Below are positions 42,273 through 50,033 of a stretch of DNA of 64,000 nt, in pieces. A model generated the notes under the pieces. It was not told where the DNA came from. It worked only from the letters and a program-made list of their open reading frames with translations, and did not search any database. The stretch comes from G965250275 sp965250275 (GTDB lineage: Bacteria; Pseudomonadota; Alphaproteobacteria; Rhodobacterales; Rhodobacteraceae): contig OZ252297.1 in the NCBI GenBank assembly GCA_965250275.1, positions 2,480,001 through 2,544,000 of the forward strand. The letters run 5' to 3'. Both the position numbers and the translations under genes were made by a program. Every line of letters begins with the position of its first letter. Positions within the stretch are counted from its first letter, which is position 1.

Positions 42273-43572
42273 CGGCCGAGAGATCGAAGGTCTCTCCGGG
42301 GAAGAACTTGGCCAGCCGCACATCTGCGGCTCGCGCGTGCCCTTCCATGCCCTCGAGTCGAGCGATCCGTGCGGTGGCCTCGGCGACTGGCTTGGCGCCT
42401 TCGCGCGTCGCGCGCTGCCACGTCACGATCTTCATGTATTTGTGTACGCTGAGGCCACCTGTATAGCTCGCCGCGCCGGAGGTTGGCAGAACATGGTTGG
42501 TCCCGGTCGCCTTGTCCCCGTAGGACACCGTGGTTTCTTCACCCAGAAACAGTGAGCCGTAACAAGTCAGCCGGTCCAGCCACCAGTCCAGATCTGCGGC
42601 CTGCACCGTCAGGTGTTCCGGCGCGTATTCATCCGATGTCGCGGCCATTTCTTCGCGGTCGGAACACACGATCACCTCGGCATAGTCGCGCCAGGCGGCA
42701 AAGGCATTGTCCCGGTTCACTTCGGGCAGATCGTCGATCATCCCGGGCACCAGCGCCATGACCTCTTCCGCGAGCCCGCGCTGGTCAGTTACCAGCCAGA
42801 CCGGGGAGTTGTACCCATGTTCAGCCTGGCTGACCAAATCCGTGGCGACGATATGCGCGTCGGCGGTTTCGTCGGCCAGGATCAGACTGTCTGTGGGGCC
42901 AGCGATCATGTCGATCCCGACGCGTCCAAACAGGATGCGTTTTGCCTCCGCGACAAACTGATTTCCCGGACCGACCAGGATGTTCGCTTTTGGCAATCCA
43001 AAGAGGCCAAAGGTCATCGCTGCAACGCCCTGCACGCCGCCCAGGGCCAGAATTTTGTGTGCACCGCACAGATTGGCAGCATAGACGATGGCGGGATTGA
43101 CCCCTTCACCCGGACGCGGTGGTGAACACGCGGTGATATGCCGGCAGCCGGCTACACGCGCCGTTGTGACCGTCATGATTGCCGAAGCAATATGACTGTA
43201 CCGACCACCCGGCACATAGCAGCCCGCCGCATCCACCGGGATCGCTTTCTGTCCTGCGATCATGCCCGGCACGATTTCCACCTCGATGTCGGAAACGGTG
43301 GCCTTTTGCGCCTCAGCAAAGCGCCGCACGTTGTCATGCGCGAACTGGATGTCGCGCTTGAGCTTGTCCGGCACCAAGGCGGCTGCCGCCTCGATCTCCG
43401 CTTCGGTCAGGATGACGTTGCCGTCATAGCGGTCGAACTTGCGCGCATACTCCATGGCCTTTTCATCACCACCAGCCTCAATGTCGGCCAGAATGGTTTG
43501 AACCGTCGCATGGACTTCGGACGCATCCGACTTTGCGGTCAGTGTTGCTTTCTTGAGGTATTCACGCGTCAT
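42265..43572 (-). CDS. hpsN: Sulfopropanediol 3-dehydrogenase HpsN (histidinol dehydrogenase family)
   Basis: NAD-dependent enzyme of 435 residues related to HisD. It retains the family's zinc-binding and catalytic positions: SQAEHGYNSP, EYAPEHLTV (Glu-His acid-base pair), GTNHVLPTSG and GMEGHARAAD. In DHPS degraders HpsN oxidises (R)-DHPS twice, at C3, to sulfolactate. A true hisD is normally among histidine genes; here the neighbours are a TRAP transporter, an SDR, a zinc alcohol dehydrogenase and a LacI-type regulator, which is the hps arrangement known from Ruegeria and Cupriavidus. Sulfolactate-cleaving suyAB is not in the window. Confidence 0.88.
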   Translation of the reverse strand: MTREYLKKATLTAKSDASEVHATVQTILADIEAGGDEKAMEYARKFDRYDGNVILTEAEIEAAAALVPDKLKRDIQFAHDNVRRFAEAQKATVSDIEVEIVPGMIAGQKAIPVDAAGCYVPGGRYSHIASAIMTVTTARVAGCRHITACSPPRPGEGVNPAIVYAANLCGAHKILALGGVQGVAAMTFGLFGLPKANILVGPGNQFVAEAKRILFGRVGIDMIAGPTDSLILADETADAHIVATDLVSQAEHGYNSPVWLVTDQRGLAEEVMALVPGMIDDLPEVNRDNAFAAWRDYAEVIVCSDREEMAATSDEYAPEHLTVQAADLDWWLDRLTCYGSLFLGEETTVSYGDKATGTNHVLPTSGAASYTGGLSVHKYMKIVTWQRATREGAKPVAEATARIARLEGMEGHARAADVRLAKFFPGETFDLSADG

Positions 43573-43591
43573 CAGGTGAGGATCCTACTTC

Positions 43592-44920
43592 TTACTGGTA
43601 GATTTCTGGCAGGAATGTCGTCGAAATCGCAGGCACATAAGCGATCAGAAGGACGACGATGAACATGCAAAGCACGTAGGGAACAGCGCGCGCCGCGATC
43701 TTGAGTATGGATTCCCCCGTGATCCCAGACACAACAAAGAGGTTGAGACCCAGTGGCGGCGTGATGAAGCCCACACCCAGCGCGGTGATCATCATGATAC
43801 AGAACTGGATTTCGTTCATCCCAATGTTGTCCGCCAGAGGCTTCAGGATCGGTGCAAGGATCACGATGTTGGGCGTGGTCTCCATAACGCAGCCCGCAGC
43901 GATCAGAATACCGATCATCAGCAAGATCAGCAGCCACGGCTCATCAGTCATGCTGGTCACAGATGTGACGAAGCCCTGCGGAACACCCATGATGGCCAAC
44001 GCTTCGGCAAGCGGGGCCGAAAAGGCGATGATCGGAAGGATGACACCGTTCACTTTCGCAGAACTGACAAGCATGGCCGGGAAATCAGCGAGCTTCAGGG
44101 TGCCGAGGATGAACCCCATGGCGATGGTGACAACAACTGCGGTTGCGCCCGCTTCGGTGGGTGTCAGACGTCCCGAGAAGATCCCGTAAAAGATGATGCC
44201 CGGGACGATGAAGGCATACCAGCCGGACTTCAGAGACCGGCCCAGGTTTCCGAACCATTCCCCCGCGGTCATCATGCCGCCGCCCTCGTAGGCGTAGATG
44301 CGGTTCACGATCAGGTTGGTGATCAGGATGGAGAACAGAATTGCCAGACCGGGGATCAATGCGGCCAGAAAGAGCGTGGACGCCGAAATACCCAGCACAA
44401 GGCCAATGATGATGTAGGCTATGGACGGCGGGATAAGAATGCCGGTACAGGCACCCGCGGCCACCAGAGCACAGGCATAGGGGCGCGGATAGCCGCTTTC
44501 CACAAGGCGATCGATGGTCATACGACCAACCGCCGCAGCACCTGCGGCGTCCGAGCCGGAGATTGCGGCGAACATGCCGCAAACGAGCACCGTGGCAGAG
44601 CCAAAGCCACCTTTGGCAAAGCAGGTTAAGGCTTCGGCGACATCCAGGAATTTTCGGGACAATCCGGTTCGGACCAGCACGTCTCCGGTCAGAATGAAGA
44701 GCGGAACGGCGGTCAGGGCGAAGGCATCGATGCCGGCAAAGAGGCTTTCGCCAACCAGGCTGAGCGGGAGGTCTCCCGACATGATCAGCATGACGATTGC
44801 AGAAGAACCGATGGCGGCCCAGACCGGAACGGCCAGGGCGATCAGCCCGACGAACATGATCACGGGCAGGTAGAAATCCCAGCCGAGTTCAACGGTTTGA
44901 TTGAGGGTGTTCCAAAGCAT
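43592..44920 (-). CDS. TRAP transporter large permease (DctM), probably DHPS-specific
   Basis: DctM-family membrane protein of 442 residues with about twelve hydrophobic segments. Characteristic blocks are SGSDAAGAAAVGRMTI near residue 122 and IPPSIAYIIIGL near residue 165. It is powered by the sodium gradient and works with the small permease and the binding protein. It lies 11 bases after the small permease and 19 before hpsN in the same operon, so its likely substrate is DHPS or a related sulfonate. Confidence 0.93.
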   Translation of the reverse strand: MLWNTLNQTVELGWDFYLPVIMFVGLIALAVPVWAAIGSSAIVMLIMSGDLPLSLVGESLFAGIDAFALTAVPLFILTGDVLVRTGLSRKFLDVAEALTCFAKGGFGSATVLVCGMFAAISGSDAAGAAAVGRMTIDRLVESGYPRPYACALVAAGACTGILIPPSIAYIIIGLVLGISASTLFLAALIPGLAILFSILITNLIVNRIYAYEGGGMMTAGEWFGNLGRSLKSGWYAFIVPGIIFYGIFSGRLTPTEAGATAVVVTIAMGFILGTLKLADFPAMLVSSAKVNGVILPIIAFSAPLAEALAIMGVPQGFVTSVTSMTDEPWLLILLMIGILIAAGCVMETTPNIVILAPILKPLADNIGMNEIQFCIMMITALGVGFITPPLGLNLFVVSGITGESILKIAARAVPYVLCMFIVVLLIAYVPAISTTFLPEIYQ

Positions 44921-44931
44921 TTCAGGTATCC

Positions 44932-45444
44932 TCAGTCAAACAGCTTGTCGCCTTCGAACACGGGTTTGCCGGTTCTCAGGGCGTGAAAATCACGAAGGAA
45001 GGATTGCAGAAGGCGCCAGATAATGAGAGCGAAGCCAACCGGCACAGCCATCAGGAACCAGACCTTGGAGACACGGAGACCGTCGGTTACGGAGCCGAAC
45101 TTGGCCGAGACATGGACAGCTTCGTACGACCAGTAGAGCGCGATGATCGCTACCAGAAACATCACCAGATCCCCGAAGATGTAGAGCAGCGCCTTGGGCC
45201 GCGGCCCGAGGTAGTGCATGATCACATCGATCCGGATATGTGCGCGTTCTTTGACAGCGGCGGCTGCGCCGATCCACGCGAGGTAAATGAAGGAATAGCG
45301 AACGATCTCTTCGCCCCAAATCGAGGAGAAGGCAAAAAGCTCGCGGCGGACCACTTCGATGGCCATCGTCACAACCAGCATCACGTAGAAGACCAGTAGC
45401 AGCCAACGTTCGGCATCTCGGTCTATTCGGCGCAGAATATCCAT
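44932..45444 (-). CDS. TRAP transporter small permease (DctQ), probably DHPS-specific
   Basis: DctQ-family protein of 170 residues with four membrane helices (about 15-33, 50-68, 90-110, 133-152) and the family motif WGEEIVRYSFIYLAWIGAAAAVKERAHIRID. It bridges the large permease and the periplasmic binding protein. It lies downstream of the binding-protein gene after a 113-base gap that includes a stem-loop. Confidence 0.92.
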   Translation of the reverse strand: MDILRRIDRDAERWLLLVFYVMLVVTMAIEVVRRELFAFSSIWGEEIVRYSFIYLAWIGAAAAVKERAHIRIDVIMHYLGPRPKALLYIFGDLVMFLVAIIALYWSYEAVHVSAKFGSVTDGLRVSKVWFLMAVPVGFALIIWRLLQSFLRDFHALRTGKPVFEGDKLFD

Positions 45445-45524
45445 GTCTCATCCTGTCGGATTGCAAAGCGGAGCCAGGCTGCGCGCACGAGGCGTCAGCG
45501 GGTCTCGACTCGGGTGAGGAAAAG

Positions 45525-45550
45525 GCCGGGCGATCAATCGACCGCCCGGC
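45525..45550 (-). terminator. Stem-loop between TRAP binding-protein and permease genes
   Basis: GCCGGGCG and CGCCCGGC form an 8-bp stem with a 10-base loop; on the minus strand CTTTTCC follows. It begins a few bases after the binding-protein stop. It is probably a partial terminator or stabilising hairpin that keeps binding-protein mRNA in excess. Confidence 0.65.
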
Positions 45551-45557
45551 GCGGGCA

Positions 45558-46706
45558 TTACGCGTCGTTGACGTAATACTTGCCTTGGGTGCTGGCCGCT
45601 TCTTCGAGCTTGTCGAAGGCTTCCATCGAGCCGGCGAGTTCGGTCTTGAACTCATCCCACTCGGGGCGCTGATAGCCACCGGCTTCTTTCCATTCGCCCA
45701 ATTGATCTTCGCTCAGCGAATGGAACTGGACACCGGCTTTGTTCAGTTCGGCCATGGCATAGGCGCGGGCCGACGGAACCTTGGCAAGGTTTTGGTGCGC
45801 GGTCATCTCTGACCCCCACATGATGCCTTCCTGAACATCACCGGGCATCGAGTTGAACCACTCCAGGTTACAGGAGTAAACCTGACTGTCCGGAACGGCC
45901 TGTGTGAAGGTCACATGGCTCAGGATGTCCTTGAAGCCGAAGACGTAGAGCGCGCCAACGGACGGATCGAGCGCGTCAGCCACGCCCTGCTTGATCGCGG
46001 ACGGCGTTTCGCCCCAGGCAACCGGTGTCGGGTTGGCGCCGACCATCCGGTAATACTGTTGCAGCATTTTCGAACCCGGTACGCGGAACTTGACGCCCGA
46101 AAGGTCGCCCGGCGTGATCACAGCCCCTTCGCCACCCTTGCGCACCGCGACGACGCGCGGGTCAATATTGACGTAAAACAGGGCTTTGAAGCCGTTCGCT
46201 TCGATCTGTGGATGCACTTCGGTCTTCCAGTGATCCGATGTGACAAGGTTGGTGAAACGCTGGTTTGACCCACACAGATACGGCATGTTGATCAGGTCAA
46301 CTGTGGACGCGAAAGGCGCGAAATTCGACAGTGAGTGTTGTGCGGCCTGAATGGTGCCACCCTGCACTTTCTGCACCAGCGATCCCCCTGCCCCAAGCTG
46401 ACCGCCCGGTGCGAGTTTGACGTAGATCTTGCCGTTGGTGGCGTTTTGGATGTTCTCTTTCAGGTCGAGCTGCATGATCGGATAGCTGCGCGACGCGCCC
46501 AGAACATAGGCAGTTGCCACCGTCATGACGTGTTCGGCGGCTTTCTCGCGCTCACGCTCTTCGTTGGCGGTCTGTGCGGCCGCTTCGGATGACCACAGCA
46601 TCCCGCTTGCGCCAGCAACCATTGCCGCCGTAAAGCCGCCGGTTGCTGTCAGTTTCAGAAAATTCCGGCGCTCTGCTGATGCCAGTTCTTTACGTTCGTC
46701 GTCCAT
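45558..46706 (-). CDS. TRAP transporter substrate-binding protein (DctP family), probably for DHPS
   Basis: Periplasmic binding protein of 382 residues. The N-terminus has a twin-arginine-like signal, ERRNFLKLTATGG, with a hydrophobic stretch to about residue 45 (SEAAAQT). The substrate-carboxylate/sulfonate arginine is expected in GVKFRVPGSKMLQQYY, a DctP hallmark. It is the first of three TRAP genes. Export by Tat rather than Sec would be consistent with a folded precursor, as is seen in several TRAP-P proteins. Confidence 0.92.
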   Translation of the reverse strand: MDDERKELASAERRNFLKLTATGGFTAAMVAGASGMLWSSEAAAQTANEEREREKAAEHVMTVATAYVLGASRSYPIMQLDLKENIQNATNGKIYVKLAPGGQLGAGGSLVQKVQGGTIQAAQHSLSNFAPFASTVDLINMPYLCGSNQRFTNLVTSDHWKTEVHPQIEANGFKALFYVNIDPRVVAVRKGGEGAVITPGDLSGVKFRVPGSKMLQQYYRMVGANPTPVAWGETPSAIKQGVADALDPSVGALYVFGFKDILSHVTFTQAVPDSQVYSCNLEWFNSMPGDVQEGIMWGSEMTAHQNLAKVPSARAYAMAELNKAGVQFHSLSEDQLGEWKEAGGYQRPEWDEFKTELAGSMEAFDKLEEAASTQGKYYVNDA

Positions 46707-46727
46707 TTGATCTCCTCCCAGTGAACG

Positions 46728-46913
46728 CTAGCTGCCGTCCTCGTTGTTCCGTGCAGCCTCTCGTTTAAGAATTGCGACAACAAATAGGATCGACGCCGCA
46801 AACAGAACGAGCATTTCTCCAACGTCACCCAGGAAGGCTCGGCCAGCGAACGCACCCAACGCCACGTTGGTGAAGTAGATGCAAAAGACGATGATTGAGC
46901 CAGCAAGGAACAT
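46728..46913 (-). CDS. Small two-helix membrane protein at the head of the DHPS operon
   Basis: A 61-residue protein (MFLAGS start) or 82 residues if it begins at 46976. Two hydrophobic segments are visible (GSIIVFCIYFTNVALGAF and MLVLFAASILFVVAIL) with a charged tail. The upstream ATG lies inside a pair of LacI-type operators, so translation from there would put operator DNA into the coding sequence; the internal ATG avoids this but has only a weak GGGATC site. It lies 21 bases before the TRAP binding-protein gene. I do not recognise the family; a TRAP accessory role is a guess. Confidence 0.6.
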   Translation of the reverse strand: MFLAGSIIVFCIYFTNVALGAFAGRAFLGDVGEMLVLFAASILFVVAILKREAARNNEDGS

Positions 46914-46948
46914 TGGCAGATCCCAAAAAAGTGCGATTCTGCGATCAG

Positions 46949-46962
46949 TGTAAGCGCTTACA
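46949..46962. promoter_or_regulatory. LacI-family operator O1
   Basis: Perfect 14-base palindrome TGTAAGCGCTTACA with the central CG typical of LacI-family operators. It lies in the gap between the divergent LacI-type gene and the DHPS operon, 23 bases centre-to-centre from a second copy. Confidence 0.85.
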
Positions 46963-46971
46963 TGATAAATT

Positions 46972-46985
46972 TGCAAGCGCTTACA
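46972..46985. promoter_or_regulatory. LacI-family operator O2
   Basis: TGCAAGCGCTTACA, one base different from the perfect palindrome at 46949-46962. The two sites together suggest cooperative binding by the divergently encoded LacI-type regulator, controlling the DHPS operon and perhaps the regulator itself. Confidence 0.8.
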
Positions 46986-47057
46986 TTTTTGTCGCCTCTT
47001 TTAGGTTTTTCCAAATATAGTATTCACTGTAGTTTAAGCCGCCCCAACAGGACCCCG

Positions 47058-48101
47058 ATGACGCGCTTTCGCTCTGTCCCGACCCTCGATGATGTCGCCA
47101 AACTGGCCGGCGTCTCGACGGCGACGGTGTCGCGATGCCTGAACACGCCTGATCGCGTTGTCGAACAAACCCGCAGCAAGGTCATGTCCGCGGTGGACCA
47201 GTTGGGGTACACCCCGAATTTCGGCGCTCGCGTCATGGCTGCCAAGCGCACGTTCACTATCGGCGCGATTATTCCGACAATGGAAAACGCCATTTTTGCC
47301 CGTGGCTTACAGGCCTTTCAGGAAGCGCTGCATCTGCAGGGTTACACGCTTCTTGTGTCCAGCACGGGCTACCGCCCCGAAGTTGAGGCGGAGCAGATCC
47401 GGGCTTTGGTCGCCCGTGGTGCAGATGGCCTCTTGCTCATCGGGTATGACCGGGAGCCGTCGCTCTATCGGTACCTGCAGCGTCAGTCGGTTCCGGCGTT
47501 GATTGCGTGGGCCTATGCGCCGGACAGCACGCGGCCCTGCATCGGCTTCGACAACCGGGCGGGCATGCGCGCTTTGGCAGAGAATGTCGTCGCGATGGGA
47601 CATCGCGAGATTGCCGTTATCTCCGGTGTCACCAAGGGCAACGACCGTGCGGCGGGGCGTGTGCAGGGGATCAAAGACGGGTTGGCTACCGGCGGTCTGG
47701 ACCCGAGCCAGGTGAATATTGTCGAAACGCCCTACGAGATCGAAGCCGGGGCCGCAGCATTTGAAAAGCTTCTACAGATGGGACCGCGTCCAACCGCGGT
47801 GATGTGTGGCAACGATGTGCTTGCGGTCGGCGCGATGCGGGCCGCGCGCGCAATGGGGTTGGATGTGCCAAAGGATGTTTCCATCACCGGGTTCGACGAC
47901 ATTGAACTCGCCACCATCGTGACACCGGGCCTGACCACCGTACATGTTCCACACCGCGAGATGGGACGGCGTGCGGCCGAAGAATTGGTCAACATGGTCA
48001 CGCGGCAAAGCGTCGGCGCTTCTGTAGAGTTGCAAAGCTCCCTCCGCCTGCGGGGATCTTTGCTTCCCGTGAGCGAAATGCCGGCGCCCCCGACAGGATA
48101 A
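47058..48101 (+). CDS. LacI-family transcriptional regulator of the DHPS operon
   Basis: A 347-residue regulator. The N-terminal helix-turn-helix is PTLDDVAKLAGVSTATVSRCLN, with the hinge helix VMAAKRT, followed by a periplasmic-binding-protein-like effector domain (ITGFDDIELATIVTPGLTTV near the C-terminus). The start at MTRFRS has AGGA seven bases upstream; an ORF extending 32 codons earlier crosses the operators and is rejected. It is divergent from the TRAP-hpsNOP operon and two matching palindromes lie between them, so local repression relieved by DHPS or a metabolite is likely. Confidence 0.93.
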   Translation: MTRFRSVPTLDDVAKLAGVSTATVSRCLNTPDRVVEQTRSKVMSAVDQLGYTPNFGARVMAAKRTFTIGAIIPTMENAIFARGLQAFQEALHLQGYTLLVSSTGYRPEVEAEQIRALVARGADGLLLIGYDREPSLYRYLQRQSVPALIAWAYAPDSTRPCIGFDNRAGMRALAENVVAMGHREIAVISGVTKGNDRAAGRVQGIKDGLATGGLDPSQVNIVETPYEIEAGAAAFEKLLQMGPRPTAVMCGNDVLAVGAMRAARAMGLDVPKDVSITGFDDIELATIVTPGLTTVHVPHREMGRRAAEELVNMVTRQSVGASVELQSSLRLRGSLLPVSEMPAPPTG

Positions 48102-48220
48102 ATCCGCGAACCCAGGGTTCATCAACACGTTCCGTTGACCCTATCAGGCGGAGGAGCCAAGCACGTTGCCGACGCCATGTCGACATGCTCTAGTCGCGGT
48201 CGATTTCGCAAGGACACCTT

Positions 48221-48829
48221 ATGGAAAACTACGCCGACTTGATGTTTCACGAGGCCGTCGCCGAGTTGCAGAAAGATGACGGCAGCTACGAACGGTTTCA
48301 GAAGTTCTACCCTCATCGAAGACAAGACGCGTTCAGTGACGATGATGTCGCCTTCATTCAGTCGCGGGAGAGCATCTATATTGCTTCGGTCACCCCTGAT
48401 GGATGGCCTTATGTTCAACATCGCGGGGGGCCGCGCGGGTTTTTGAAGGTTGTCGGCGGCCACAGGCTTGTGTGCGCCGATTACGCGGGAAACCGGCAGT
48501 TCATTTCGATGGGGAACCTTGCGCGGAACGATCGGGTTTCGGTGTTCTGCATGGATTACGAACGCGCCGCCCGATTGAAACTGCAGGGCCATGCAAAACT
48601 GCGGAAACTTGCGGATGTCGAGCCGGACGTTGTTGCGCTTTTGAGCGACGATGGTCCGCCTGCCGAACGGGTGCTGGAAATCGACGTGGTGGCGATGGAT
48701 TGGAACTGTCCAAAATACATCCCAACCATGTTCTCCGAGGCTGCCCTCAAAGACGTCCTCGTCCCCAAGATCGCGGCGCTGGAGGCAGAGAACCAGAAGT
48801 TGCGACAGGCTTTGGCAGGTAAGGCCTAG
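48221..48829 (+). CDS. Pyridoxamine 5'-phosphate oxidase-family flavoprotein
   Basis: A 202-residue protein of the PNPOx-like split-barrel group. The core is QSRESIYIASVTPDGWPYVQHRGGPRGFLKV, followed by LVCADYAGNRQFISMGNLARNDRVSVFCMDY, a pattern that binds FMN or F420-like cofactors. A predicted coiled coil ends the protein (LEAENQKLRQAL). True PdxH motifs are absent, so vitamin B6 synthesis is unlikely; relatives are probable FMN-dependent oxidoreductases of unknown substrate. It is monocistronic. Confidence 0.88.
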   Translation: MENYADLMFHEAVAELQKDDGSYERFQKFYPHRRQDAFSDDDVAFIQSRESIYIASVTPDGWPYVQHRGGPRGFLKVVGGHRLVCADYAGNRQFISMGNLARNDRVSVFCMDYERAARLKLQGHAKLRKLADVEPDVVALLSDDGPPAERVLEIDVVAMDWNCPKYIPTMFSEAALKDVLVPKIAALEAENQKLRQALAGKA

Positions 48830-49063
48830 AGTCGATACAATCGGTTGATGACCAGCACTTGCTCAGCAAAGGGCCTTTGACGTTCCTGCCAAGAATGCGA
48901 AACTTCGATCGGCGATGTGAAGTGTTTTCTAGGGCGGGTGTGTGATCGGTCAGAGCTGTTCTGTGACGACCCTACGGAGCCCTTACTCTCCGAAACGTTG
49001 ATGGGTGCAGATGCCGGTTTCAGGGGGCGCCAAGCCGCCGAAACGAAAGAAGGGAGTTTTCCA

Positions 49064-49528
49064 TTGCGACACCAACGGATTTTGAGTGAGCTCGAATCCG
49101 ATGGCATGCTTTGTGACATTTGTGGCTTGAACACAGAGGTTTCTGATTGGAACCGGCTATTGGGCCTGTCGAGTAGCCTGGGCAATGCTACGTATTATTG
49201 TGATGGTGAAGAAGCGCCTCTTCCATCCACCGCCGGCTCGATTTTCGAGGACGATCATGTTCACCTGCTTCGGTTTGACCTTGGCGGTGTTGGGATCAGT
49301 ACGCAGTTCTTTTCTGTAGAAGAAATCGAGTTGAACCTGGATCCCCGCGAAATCACCTCAGAAGAAGATTTCAAACGCGTACTCGACTTCTGCGCAAAAA
49401 TTGGTCGAGAAATCGGACGTGATATCAAGATCGCGCCCGAAAACCGTCCTCAATTTGCTTTTCTCAGCTACTCGGCAGCCCAAGAGAAATGGGAGGAACC
49501 GCCACTCCCAAACGGGTCGAAGTCTTAG
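49064..49528 (+). CDS. Hypothetical protein with a probable TTG start
   Basis: I do not recognise this gene. Reading from a TTG at 49064 gives 154 residues (MRHQRILSELESDGM...), and that codon has a strong AAGGGAG site seven bases upstream. The longer frame beginning at 48917 lacks such a site and its first 49 codons are not protein-like. There are two cysteines in MLCDICGL and another in YYCDGEE and DFCAKIG. The second half has an amphipathic helix (EEDFKRVLDFCAKIGREIGRD). It lies between a PNPOx-type gene and tRNA-Arg, and lacks a signal peptide. Confidence 0.6.
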   Translation: MRHQRILSELESDGMLCDICGLNTEVSDWNRLLGLSSSLGNATYYCDGEEAPLPSTAGSIFEDDHVHLLRFDLGGVGISTQFFSVEEIELNLDPREITSEEDFKRVLDFCAKIGREIGRDIKIAPENRPQFAFLSYSAAQEKWEEPPLPNGSKS

Positions 49529-49711
49529 TTTGAATGTCCCGATCAAGACCCGTGACGTCGGACACGGTCCTGTCCGCAACTCAATCCTCAGCATACGCTC
49601 AAAAGGTTCCGCATTCTTCTGGGATGCAGGAATGCCAAAAGATGCGCGTGCATGACCGTTGATCAGGGCATTTCGAGGCGCCTGAGGCTCAAGTAACTTT
49701 TGAGGGGAGTA

Positions 49712-49788
<77 letters not shown>

Positions 49789-50033
49789 CTAAACCTGTGG
49801 GCGCTGCTTACACGACCGCCCTACCCTTTGCATCCAAATTTTCGGGTTTGCAAGTCGTGGTTTCAAAACTTTGCTGACCGACGTCTGTTTGATGCGCCCT
49901 TTGAGGTTTAGTTGGCACCGCTGCGTGGGGCAAATCTGCCCAGGAGTTCAACGCATCGACACGCACGAATTCAGACGACGCGGCCCTTCAAGCCGGTCAG
50001 CTCCAGGAATGCCACAGCGGACCACTAACCTTG

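Noticed and set aside
42265..43572. Histidinol dehydrogenase hisD of histidine synthesis
   Set aside because: Catalytic residues are shared, but neighbours are TRAP transporter and two dehydrogenases, with no his genes; the DHPS role fits better.
46962..47057. N-terminal extension of the LacI-type regulator
   Set aside because: The additional 32 codons run across the two operators, have no helix-turn-helix sequence and lack a ribosome-binding site; the start at 47058 gives the normal N-terminus.
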